Of a stretch of 64,000 nt of DNA, positions 54,281 through 64,000 are shown one piece after another; the stretch's first letter is position 1, and the number at the start of each line of letters is the position of its first letter. This stretch comes from Cacajao melanocephalus. Lineage: Eukaryota; Chordata; Mammalia; Primates; Pitheciidae. The stretch lies in the NCBI GenBank assembly GCA_963573385.1, contig CAUYLG010059260.1:1-64000 (forward strand), in the 5' to 3' direction. The notes under the pieces were generated by a model. It did no database searches. It was given only the letters and a program-made list of their open reading frames with translations, and had not been told where the DNA came from. Position numbers and translations under genes: made by a program.

Positions 54281-55519
54281 AAGCGGTGATCATGGTTGCA
54301 CCGGTGGGTGGTGATAGAATATATCTAAGCTTCATTCCCTTCCAGGCAAAGCTGCTAAGTCCTGTGCTGTCATCTCTCAAGACTCAGCTTGGTGTGGTCT
54401 ACTTAGCTATGTGGGAGAGAGTAGGCCTGTGCTTTGAGATGGCCAGGTGCCAAGAGGACAGATCAGTTGCAGGTATTGACAAACATCATCAAGTGTTAAG
54501 TGTTATGGAAGAGATGGGCTCCCTATTCTACCAGTCAAACAAGAAAAGCCAATAGAGTAATGGTATATCCTGCCTGGGGGCAGGGGACACCCAGCAGCTG
54601 GGCATCCAGGAGCCAAAGGTGTTCAGAGACCCAAGGTGGAGGCTACACAGTTTGCACTGGGGAGGCTCTTAACAGCCTGGCTGCAGCCACTGGACTGCAA
54701 TTCAGAGGCAGGATTCTTGGCGTACGTGGTAAGGTAATGGCTGGCTCTTAGGAAAATGACAAAATTATAGTTATGGAAACTGAGTAACAGGGCAGGGCTG
54801 GGCTGGCTGCCAGAGGAATCTGATATGGAGGACAAGTCTGTCAGTGAGATGTGCAATTCCATTTGGTGTGTGTGACTGGGCTGGAGCTGAGCCTGCCATG
54901 GGACCCCAGAAAAGGGAGAAAGAAGTAGAGAGACACTATGAGCCAAGTGAGAAGAGACTCTTCCTTCTAAAGGATTTTCTACCTAGTGGCTCTCCTCAGA
55001 GGGGTACCAAGAGTGTAATCACTCAAATTTCACAAATGTGACAACATACTTTACCTTGTACAGTGAGAGTAACACACCAATAGGAAGAATAAAATTACTG
55101 GCTCTCAGAGAGCATTGGCATGGTTTACAAAGGAAACAGGGAAAGCTATTCCAGAGGAAAGCTTTCTTGTCTGCCCAGTATTGATTCTGAAAGCAAACCA
55201 TTTATTACCATGTCTTCCAATAATTAATTTCAACACAGGTCAACTTGCCCAGATTAAGAGAAACAGAATCAAATTCCTTTCCCTTCCCCCTTTCTTTTGT
55301 TTCTGTGACACTCTGAGCAGGATGGGCCTCAGGAGTGTGTTTGCTGCTGGGGAAGCCAGCATTTGTTGACTCTGAAAGAAGACGGAGCATGTGATGAATT
55401 TGCATATAGGAGGAATGTATGCAAATTCCACAAGACTGTTTTGCCTTCATGAAAAGATTTGGAAAAGTATCTGTAAGGTTTTAAACCTATGCTACAAAGA
55501 CAAACATACAAGAATAACT

Positions 55520-55705
55520 GATAATAACTACCATTTATTGAAAGCACATTTTCACAGGGAATACCTCACTTAATCTTTGAAACAGCTCTATAGAATTACT
55601 GTTAATATTTTCCAGATGAGGAATCGGGCTTAGAGAGGATCATTCAAGTGGAGGAGGCAAGATGTGAACCCAGGTAGGCTGACTTCAGAGCCCACACTTC
55701 TAGCA
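55520..55705 (-). mobile_element. MIR SINE, antisense
   Basis: ACTACCATTTATTGAAAGCA, TTTCCAGATGAGGAATCGGG and GTGAACCCAGGTAGGCTGAC match the MIR reverse complement. Confidence 0.78.
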
Positions 55706-56387
55706 CACACACAGTCAAAGGAATTTTAAAAAAAAAAACTGGGCTTAGTCAGTCTTCCTTTTGATTTTTTTCTAAGGGAAGTTTCTATTTTATTTTTATT
55801 TGTCTTTTTTTGTTTAATTACAAAGCTACATATTTTTCAATATAAAACATACAGACAAGCAAAAAGAAACAGAAATAATCCACCCACTTGGTTATCTGTC
55901 TAACAGTTGCTAATACTTTGTTTATTCTCCCAGCTATTCCTCTGCTTATGTGTATATGGGTACATTTAATAACCAGATTTTCTCACTTAACGGTATAGCC
56001 ATGGTAATAGATGCATATCCATAATGTTATTTTTGTTTGCTGGTGGTATTTTTAATATTAAAAATTCATATGATTTTCCAGATTCTAATAACTTACAGGC
56101 TATTAAAACCTGGTACAGTTATAAGTGTGTAAAGAGAAGCAATATTAGCATTGAAGACAGAGGGCTGGGTTTAAGCCAAGCATTCAGAATTTCTCCCCAA
56201 GAGAAAGCTTCAGAGAATGGCAATTTGCAAGAACCCTCCCAAGCCTTTCCAGTTCCTCATTGTAGGTGTACATGTATTACAGGGCTACGAGGACCTGCTG
56301 AGTCCATAAAACTGGCTAGGGTGGAGCGTAGTGAAGGTAGCAGCAGTAGTGGCGGAGAGAGCTTCAGAACAGTAACATTTGTAGCCT

Positions 56388-56495
56388 CTTTCCTCCTCTT
56401 CCTCCTCCTCTTCCTCCACCTTCTTCTCCCTCCTCCGTCCTCCTTCATCTTCTTCCTCTTCCTCCTCCGTCTTCTTCTTCCTCCTCCATCCCTTG
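56388..56495 (+). repeat. Polypyrimidine tract of CTT/TCC units
   Basis: This is about 105 bases almost entirely of C and T, built from CTCCTCTTCCTCC-type units with a few A and G interruptions. Frames through it encode only low-complexity residues (minus strand: Arg/Lys-rich). Confidence 0.93.
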
Positions 56496-57265
56496 CCACT
56501 GGTCCAAGTGTGATTTACAGTGAGCAGTGCTTTCCAGGCTCCCTAAGTACTTCCTCGTTGTGGCATTTGGGGTAATGGGGGTAAATCAGGTTGTGGGGGC
56601 TGAAGGGTAAGAGATTTGAGAACATGTGGGTAGATGAGGCAGCTGGTACAGGCAATGAAGACAAGGAATCAACATCAAAGAACCCTGAGGAAAAGGGCTT
56701 TAGACAGTATATTAAGCAAACCAAAAAATAAACACACATCACCAACGAGAGCAACCCACCAGGCAGATCTGTCTTTTTTTTCTGCCAATGAGCAACTGGA
56801 GGCATTTTCATAAACTAATTTTGTTCAGAATAAATTTTTAACAAGAGAAAAGCCCACTGCCAAGTTGTGACAGCAACAGATCATTACATCTGAGTTATTC
56901 CACCTGAAAACAAAGCCAGGTTTGAGACAGAGGGAGCTGAGTTCTTATGGCCTCCTGCAGATACCAGGGGACATCCAAGCCTCATCAGGATTGGTGCCTT
57001 TATTTGTCTTGGGATGCACAAGGCATATGTCCAGCTAGCCCAAGGCACTGCCCTTTGGATTTAAATGGAGATTGGTACAGCTGTCCTACTGCAATCTAGG
57101 AGCCAACAAAACAAAATACTGGCAACTTCAGCTGTAATTACATATCTCCATGGTGTTTCACACCATGTGCTATTTTGCACAATATATCTGAGCCTCAGCA
57201 ATGCCAAATATGGACTGAAATAGCTCCGGTAGACTTTGCCTCATCACCTGCCTAGAATTTTAAAA

Positions 57266-57580
57266 TATCACCAAGGAGGTCAGGTGCAGTGGTTCATGCC
57301 TATAATCCCAGGACTTTGGGAGGCAGAGGCAGGTGGCTCACTAGGACAAGAGTTCAAGACCACCCTGGCCAAGATGGTGAAACCCTGTCTCTACTAAAAG
57401 TACAAAAATTAGCCAGGTGTGGTGGTGGGTGCCTGTAACCCCAGCTACTCAGGAGGCTGAGGCAGAGACTCTCTTGAACCTGGGAGGTGGAGGTTGCAGT
57501 GAACCAAGATTGTGCCACTGCACTCCAGCCTGGGTGACAGAGTAAGACTCTGTCTCCAAAAAAATAAAGTATCACCAAGG
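57266..57580 (+). mobile_element. AluS-like element, sense, with target-site duplication
   Basis: The body is about 57277-57567. TATCACCAAGG precedes it (57266-57276) and follows its tail (57570-57580). Confidence 0.95.
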
Positions 57581-58164
57581 GAAGGAAGCCATGGAAGAGA
57601 CTAAAAAGGGAACTCTAAATCCATATGATAGACATGTTCCATTTTTTTTTTTCCTTAGTGAGGCTTGGACTTATGGACTCTTAAGTGTCTTGGGGATGCC
57701 CAAGGTCAGTTTCATTTGCTTCAAAAAGTATAGCTAAGAGAAAAGGATTTTTTGGATGCAGATCTTGGGTCTGATCCACCTGCTGTAGCTGTTACTCTGA
57801 TGAAACTTGGCAAGTTTATAAAGTTAGAAAGGTTCAAGGTTTGGATATCCCAGTTTCCCTGATTTAATCATTATACATGCATACAGGTATCAAAATATCA
57901 CATTACTCTAAAAATGTATACAACTATTATATGTCAATAAAAATAAATTTAAAAATATATATATAGCTTAAGATTTGGGATTTACCCCAAAAAACTACAT
58001 TTCATCGTAACTTCAGGGTGCCAGATGATCTGGACAAAAGATAATTTCCTAGATTTTCCCTTTCTTCACTCTGTGCCTCACACAAAGATCACTTGAAAAA
58101 TAAGTACCACAACCTCCCCATCAACAAAATGGGAGTCACAGAATCTTCCTGCCTTCTTCCTTGT

Positions 58165-58400
58165 GGGAAGCAACAAGATCCAGTGAGGATACAGGTGTTA
58201 GAATACTTGGATGGGAGGCCAGAGCTACCATATATACAGTTCCCCTAACCTTGCCAAGCTTCAGTTTCTACATCTACAAAATGGGAATGATATTGATTCC
58301 ATTTTAGTTGAAGTAGGCATTCAGTAAGATAATGTACTTAAAAGTACTTTAAGTCTAGAGCACAGAGCAAAAGTAAATTACCATCATTATTATTCAGGGA
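58165..58400 (+). mobile_element. MIR SINE, sense
   Basis: CCTTGCCAAGCTTCAGTTTC, TACATCTACAAAATGGGAAT and GTACTTAAAAGTACTTTAAG followed by CACAGAGCA fit MIR. Confidence 0.68.
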
Positions 58401-61324
58401 ATATGGTGACAGTGGATGAGATCATGTCTGGAACACACTCAGAGAAGAAGAACTAAAGATATAGAAGAGATTGATGATTTTGCCCCATCCCAGGAGTTTC
58501 CCAAGAGAGGGAATATGCTGACCAGTCTCTGAGTTTAAATGAACTCTTGATTCCCTGGGCTTATTTCACTGTTTGAGGGCCAGATTCCCATGCATAGCAG
58601 GATTAGCCGGGAAGCTTCCCACATTCTAAAGCTAAAGCTAATGATTTAATGAGCAAAATCTCTCCCTTGTTCTGATGTTTATTTATATAAGTTTAGGTCA
58701 GTAGGACTTTTGGGGCAAAAGTAGTTGTAAATGGAAATGATGTCATTTTCTTTTCCCTGCCCTTCTAATCAGAGAAAAATGGGCAGCTCTGCCCAGTGAC
58801 CTCTCAATAGCAAACAGTGTTGCCTCATTTCAAGACAGCAAGGGGGTCTGCAGTGCTTCTTATATCTACCTTTTGAGGGTTCTGTGAAATTATTTTTTCC
58901 TAACTAGATCCTGCCTCCAAGCCAGCTTGTTTTTGTTTCATTATGTCACTGTCCATATAACATTATTGCTTAGTTTTCTTTTTCTCGTATTGAGGATGGG
59001 TTTGTATGGAATTACTTATGGTTCTTGCCTAGGCTTTTGTGACTGCGAGAATTGTGGGTATAGTCTGTGGTCATAGAAGATAGCTCTTGACCTATGAAAG
59101 TCAGGAATAGTCAAGAGTTTTGGAAAATTAGCTTAATGATGGGATAGGAGCCTGAACCTCATGACCCTTCTCTGTCTCATGGTCCAGTCTTCAGCTATTT
59201 GGATTCTGCCCTTTCCCTGAAGAGCTTTATGTGGGGAGACTTTGATCTCCTGCAGCTTCTCTGCTCTGAGGAAATGTTCCAATGGTTGTGTCTCTTCACT
59301 TAATCTCCTAAGGAAAGGAAATGGGAAGAGCACGTTCCTGCTTTGAAAGTGGGGATCTAGAGGTCCCAGATGGCCCTGGGTTTTGGCCAACTGTGCATGG
59401 TGAACAGTCCTTAGTGGATATGTAGTGTCTGTATGTAGACATCTCTCAATCCATGCCTTATATACATAGGATTCTAAACTATTAATTCACCCCTTTAAAA
59501 ATAAGGGGGGGTACCTATGGCAATGTCCACAAATCCCAGTCATGAGTAGAGACACACCTAGAGCCACTGCAGAAGCGAAGCTTTTCTTTTTCTACTCACT
59601 GTTGGGTCTATCCCAACACTACAATATGGTTCTAGGGCTCATCTGCATTCCATGGGGCCTAATCAGGCTCTATACAATCTCTAGAGCAGCCCTGTGCCTG
59701 ACACCTACATTTCTTCTGGATGATGATGATGATTTTAACAGTATACCTGGGGAAGGTGAGATACAAGAGGACTTGGCTTTCTAAAGCCTTGCTGAGAGCC
59801 CAATCCTAGAGTGAACCGGTGAGAGTAGAGGAGAGAGGATGATTCTTCTAGATCTGTGTGTTACCTATTATCCCTTTCACTTTGCATTATTCCACCTTTG
59901 TGTTGCTAATTCTCATTTAAAAGACCCTAAGCATTTCAAACTACATCAGCTTGTCAATTTCACGCATGGAGGAACCCAAGGTCCAGACTCCTGCCTGTCA
60001 TTCTGTGCTGCTGTTAGCTCTATGCCATAGCTCTAAGGCCTCTGATATTTATATGATGGTGGTAAGGAAGGCTTTCAACCAAAATTTACAGGGCCACTTC
60101 AGACATAGGCTCTAGGGGTGTTATCGGAACACCTGCCTCACTTTTAAGTACTTTCAAATTTGACATGTTTCTTACTTCTGATGGCTGACAAAAACAACTC
60201 AGGGTTATGAGTGACTGATGCTAGCATTGTGCCCAGGGAGAATAATTTTTAGGACTTCATAGGTGATTGTTTTTAATGAGTTTATTTTGCATATATATGT
60301 CATACTAACATCATGTTTCTTCTAAGCTATGAGAAGCAGTGTCATAAAATCCAAACTGAGAAAGGTGAAATGTCTGATTGGGGCTACAGACACATTTTAC
60401 ATGTTTTGTGATTGTATATTTTATTGTACTTCATCAAGCATTAGTGTCTTCAGGATCTACATAGTAGGAAATTAACTCATCTCTAAGATAAATGTATTTG
60501 TAATGAAATTCCTTTATAGTTCTGAATGTACTCACATTTTCACCTGTCAATTGACAAAAATATGTTGCATCCTTATCTTTCCTTTTTAAAATTTCTTTAG
60601 TGTTTTTCAAATTTTGGAGGAAGTCCTATTTATTGTAATAACAAGTGGAACATTGCAAAGATGTGAAATAAAGAGCTAATTATTCCTCCACTCCCACTTT
60701 CCAATTTCACCCTCCTAAGGTAATCAGTTATCTTGCACATCTCTCTCTTTTTCTTTTAAATTTTTTATTTTTAATCAACAGGAACATGTATGTATGTATT
60801 TACTGTGTATAACATATTGTTTTGAAGTATATATACATGGAAGAATAACTAAATCTAGCTAATTAAGAGCTGTATTACCTTGCATAGTTATCATTTTTGT
60901 GGTAAGAGAACTTTACTCTCTTAGCATTTTTAAAGAATACATATATCGTTAATTATAGATGCTACATTGTACAATAGATCTTTTGAAGTTATTCTTCTAT
61001 CTAATTGAAATTTTGTATCCTTTGGCCAACATCTCTCCAACTTCTCTGCCTCAAGACCCCCCCACCCGACCAACCCCAATTATCCTAGTCCCTGGTAGTT
61101 ATCATTCCTACTCTCTGCTTCTGTGAGATCAACTTTTTTAGATTCTACATATAAGCGAGATCATGCAGTATTTATCTTGCTGTGCCTGGCATATCCCACT
61201 TAGCACAACATACTCTAGGTCAATTCATATTGTGAAAAATGACAAGATCTCTTTTTATTATTGCTGAATAGTCTTCCATTTTATTGTATTTTATTGATGA
61301 ATAGTATTCCATTGTATATATATG

Positions 61325-62609
61325 ACAGCACTCCAAAAAGTTTATAGAAAATGGAATTAAAAAAAAATATATAAATGTTATTTTTTAACATAAGTTCCAT
61401 CAAGTTCAAGACACCTTTGTGAGTGATGATACCAGCCATTTAGTCCATCCCTAAAGAACTGAGGGTCCTGGAAGTTTAATCAGGTCAATATATGTTCTTA
61501 ACCGAAGAAAAATGGATGCCCTTTAAATATTTTTTTTATGATTAGGATACAAAAAAGATGTCAGAAGGAGCCAAATCAGGACTGTAAGGTGGATGCCTAA
61601 TGATTTCCCATCAAAATTCTAAAAAATAAAAATAAAAATAAAAATAAATCCTTGTTTAGATGAGAGAAATGAGCAGGAGCATTGTTGTAGTGGAGAAGGA
61701 CTCTCTGGTGAAGCTTCCTGGGCATATTCATGCTAAAGCTTTGGGTAATTCTTTTCAAAACACTCTCATAGAAAGCAAATATTATCATTCTTTGGCCATC
61801 CAGAAGGTCAACAAGCAAAATGCCTTGAATGTCCCAAGAAACTGTTGCCATGGTCTTTGCTCTTGACCAGTCTGCCTTTGCTTTGACAGGCTCCCACTTC
61901 CACCTCTTGGTAGCCATTGCTTTGTGTTTTGTCTTTAGGATCATACTGGTAAAGCCATGTTTCATTTCTCTTACAATTCTTCAAATAAATACTTCAGGAT
62001 CTTGATCATGCTTGTTTAAAATCTTTATTAAAAACTACTCTTGTCTGCACCTGATCTGGGTGCAACCATTTTGGCACTCATTGAGTGGAAAGTTTGCCCA
62101 ACTTTAATTTTTCAGTCAGAATTCTGTAAGCTTCTCTAACTGAGATGTTTATGGTGTTGGCTATTATTTCTGCTGTTAATCACTGACATGAACAAGATTA
62201 ATTTTTCCTCACAAATTGATGTGGATTGTCTGCTGCTATGGGCTTCATCTTCAAAATTATTTCATTCCTTCTTAAAATGAGTTAGCTATTTGTAAACTGC
62301 CAATTCCATTAGGGCATTGTCCCCATAAAGTTTTTTGTAAAGCGTAAATAATTTTACCATCCTTCCACTCAAGCTTTGCCATAAATTTGATGTTTGTCCT
62401 TGCCTCAATTTTAGCAGAATTCACGTTGCTCTGATGGGGGCTGTTTGAAACTGATGTCTTACCCTTCTTAGTACTTCAAACTACATCATGTTCAGGTATA
62501 TTATGACAAGTTAGTATAAATTTAATTTTGTGTAAAAAAGTTGAAATCTGTGCATAGTTTCTTTTTTAATAATATACATTTCCCATGAACTTTTTGAAGA
62601 CCCTTTGTC
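61325..62609 (-). mobile_element. Mariner (Hsmar2-like) DNA transposon, near full length, inactive
   Basis: This is about 1,285 bases with imperfect inverted ends: CCAAAAAGTTTATAGAAAAT near 61333 and the reverse complement of CCCATGAACTTTTTGAAGAC near 62582. Length and ends fit a human Tc1/mariner element, probably the Hsmar2 class by recollection. The transposase would be read on the minus strand. It is disrupted by stops and shifts, and by an (AAAAT)n expansion at about 61618-61648. It lies entirely within an L1. Confidence 0.85.
61597..61965 (-). pseudogene. Broken mariner transposase fragment (catalytic region)
   Basis: The 122-codon open frame carries the mariner signatures KRWKWEPVKAKADWS, TMATVSWDIQGILLVD and LHYNNAPAHFSH. 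In active mariners the last corresponds to a stretch with the second catalytic aspartate; here that residue reads as Asn. The region of the first aspartate is also changed. The frame then runs into the AAAAT-repeat expansion, giving a Phe/Leu-rich end unrelated to transposase. The N-terminal DNA-binding part lies further right on the minus strand in other frames. No active product is expected. Confidence 0.85.
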
Positions 62610-62934
62610 TTCTTTATCCATTTGTTAACTGATGGGCACTAAGGTTGATTTCATATCTTGGCTGTTGTGAATAGTGCTGCAGTAAACATGAGAGTGCAGA
62701 AATATCTTGAACATAGTGATTTCTTTTCCTTTGGATATAGATCCAGTAACAGAATTGCTGGCTTGTATGGTAATTGTATTTTTAATTTTTTCAGCAACCT
62801 CCATACTGTTTTCCATAATGGCTATACTAAGTTACCTTTCTACCAATAGTCTTACACATCTTTCTTCTTATAAAAATAAGGAAACATTTGCAAAACAAAT
62901 GTTTCTGCTTACTTTTTAGAATAATTTCTTTAAA

Positions 62935-63460
62935 AAATCTTTTTTTTTTAATTTTTAAATTTTTGTGGGTACATATTAGGTGTATATATTTATGGTGTAT
63001 ATGAGATGTTTTGATACAGGCATACAATGTGAAATAAGCACATTATGGGGAAGCATTTAGCCTTTGAGTTACAATCTACTTATATTGTTTAAGTTATTTT
63101 AAAATATACAATAAAGTTATTATTGTCTGTAGTCACCCTATTGTACTATTAAATAGTTGGTCTTTTTCATTCCTTCTATTTTTTTGTCACCATTAACCAT
63201 TCCCCTAACTCCCTATTACCCTTCCCAGCTTCTAATAACCATCCATTTACTGTCTGTGTTCCTGAGTTGTATTGATTTGAATTTTAGATCCCACAAATAA
63301 GCGAGAACATGAGATGTTTGTCTTTCTGTGCCTGGCTTATTTCACTTAATATAATGACCTCCAGTTCCATCCACATTTTTGCAAAAGATTGGATCTCATT
63401 CTTTTTAATGGCTGAATAGTACTCCATTGTGTATATATACCATCTTTTCTTCATTGAAAT
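62935..63460 (-). mobile_element. L1MA-type 3' end, antisense
   Basis: GTGGGTACATATTAGGTGTA, GAGATGTTTTGATACAGGCA, TGTCTGTAGTCACCCTATTG, CATAGATCCCACAAATAAGC-type text and GGCTGAATAGTACTCCATTG are the reverse complement of an L1 3' UTR and late ORF2. It is a second, separate L1 fragment next to the mariner-bearing one. Confidence 0.86.
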
Positions 63461-64000
63461 AATAAACAATGCCCTGCATATAATTTTTATATTTAAGTGA
63501 TTTTTTTCCCATTTTTCCTAATTATGAAATTAATACATGTTCACCATGGAATAATTAAGAAACAAGGAAATAGTGGAAAAGAAAATTTATCTCTAGTATC
63601 ACTCAGACATAATCACTGTTAATATTTATTGATAAATTTCCATTTAGGAAAGCAAAATACTAAGATTGCTTTGCCTGGGATCAAACAAATGTGAATTCCA
63701 GATCAACTATTTATGTGAGCTTTCTCTAGTTCTTTTACATGTTTAAGCCTCTGTTTTTTAATTTGTAATATGAAATAATAGCATAATCATTATCATTATC
63801 AGTAGTAGGTTTTTTTGATAATAAAATTAGAACCATACTTTGGTTTATTCTGACTTCATTTAATATTACATTAAGAACGTTTATTTAAGTCATTAAATAT
63901 TCTTCAAAAACATAATTGTAGTGAGTGAGTAATACTCTATCTAATGTGTTATGTACCATAGTGTAGTGAACCATTCTGTATTGTTGAACATTTTGATCAT
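63461..64000 (+). other. AT-rich intron, possible old repeat not identified
   Basis: The text around 63505-63640 (ATTAATACATGTTCACCATG; ACATAATCACTGTTAATATT) resembles a common ancient interspersed repeat whose family I cannot name. The stretch 63650-63800 has weak MIR-like similarity. No gene was seen. Confidence 0.35.

Larger units (their letters stand above)
60751..62870 (-). mobile_element. L1MA/L1MB-type 3' end, antisense, split by a mariner
   Basis: The left part (60751-61324) has AGATCTTTTGAAGTTATTCT, CTCTGCTTCTGTGAGATCAAC and ATGAATAGTATTCCATTGTA. The right part (62610-62870) has TCTTTATCCATTTGTTAACT, GTGAATAGTGCTGCAGTAAA and CAACCTCCATACTGTTTTCC. Together they are the reverse complement of L1M 3' UTR and late ORF2, and they join across the insertion. 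Confidence 0.88.

Noticed and set aside
56024..56575. 183-codon frame with a Leu/Phe-rich run resembling a membrane protein
   Set aside because: The hydrophobic run is the translated polypyrimidine tract, and nothing else in the frame is recognisable.

Overview
The window is intron-rich vertebrate DNA, almost certainly human or a close primate. It is full of Alu elements (AluJ, AluS and AluY-like), L1M and L1P LINEs, L2, MIR, MER5-like and MaLR fragments. It contains no compact gene clusters, and every long open frame outside four short exons can be traced to a repeat or has no support.

The only gene I can support is KALRN (kalirin, a Rho guanine-nucleotide exchange factor), read on the + strand. 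Four internal coding exons are visible: 17040-17231 (64 codons), 21229-21360 (44), 25437-25667 (77) and 42156-42278 (41). All have AG/GT borders, begin and end in phase 0, and join into one continuous frame that encodes part of the N-terminal spectrin-repeat array. Exon A is the end of one repeat, exons B and C together make one complete three-helix repeat, and exon D starts the next. The paralogue TRIO was considered and set aside on residue differences recalled from memory. Neither end of the gene is in the window: 1-17039 is the tail of an upstream intron and 42279-64000 is the start of a downstream one.

Layout: 1-4170 holds an old L1 broken by three Alus, with a fourth Alu end and a pyrimidine-rich microsatellite at the window edge. 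4171-17039 is mostly low-repeat intron with MIR, L2, MER5-like and MaLR pieces. 17040-25667 carries exons A, B and C with short introns (about 4 kb each). 25668-42155 is a 16.5 kb intron with an Alu ending in telomere-like hexamers, an L1P internal fragment (antisense), a tight inverted Alu pair, an L2 and a repeat-poor stretch before exon D. 42279-64000 holds an L1M carrying an Alu and a MER30-like DNA transposon, a long repeat-poor stretch, a large L2, several MIRs, and a nearly full-length dead mariner nested in an L1M.

The most interesting signal is at the 3' edge of exon D. The last 42 bases of the exon, its splice donor and the following GT repeat are present twice in tandem with an 80-bp period (42237-42316 and 42317-42400). 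This leaves two identical donors 80 nt apart and a possible 11-codon in-frame microexon. I see no new defence, mobile or regulatory system; the other findings concern repeat structure and splicing context.
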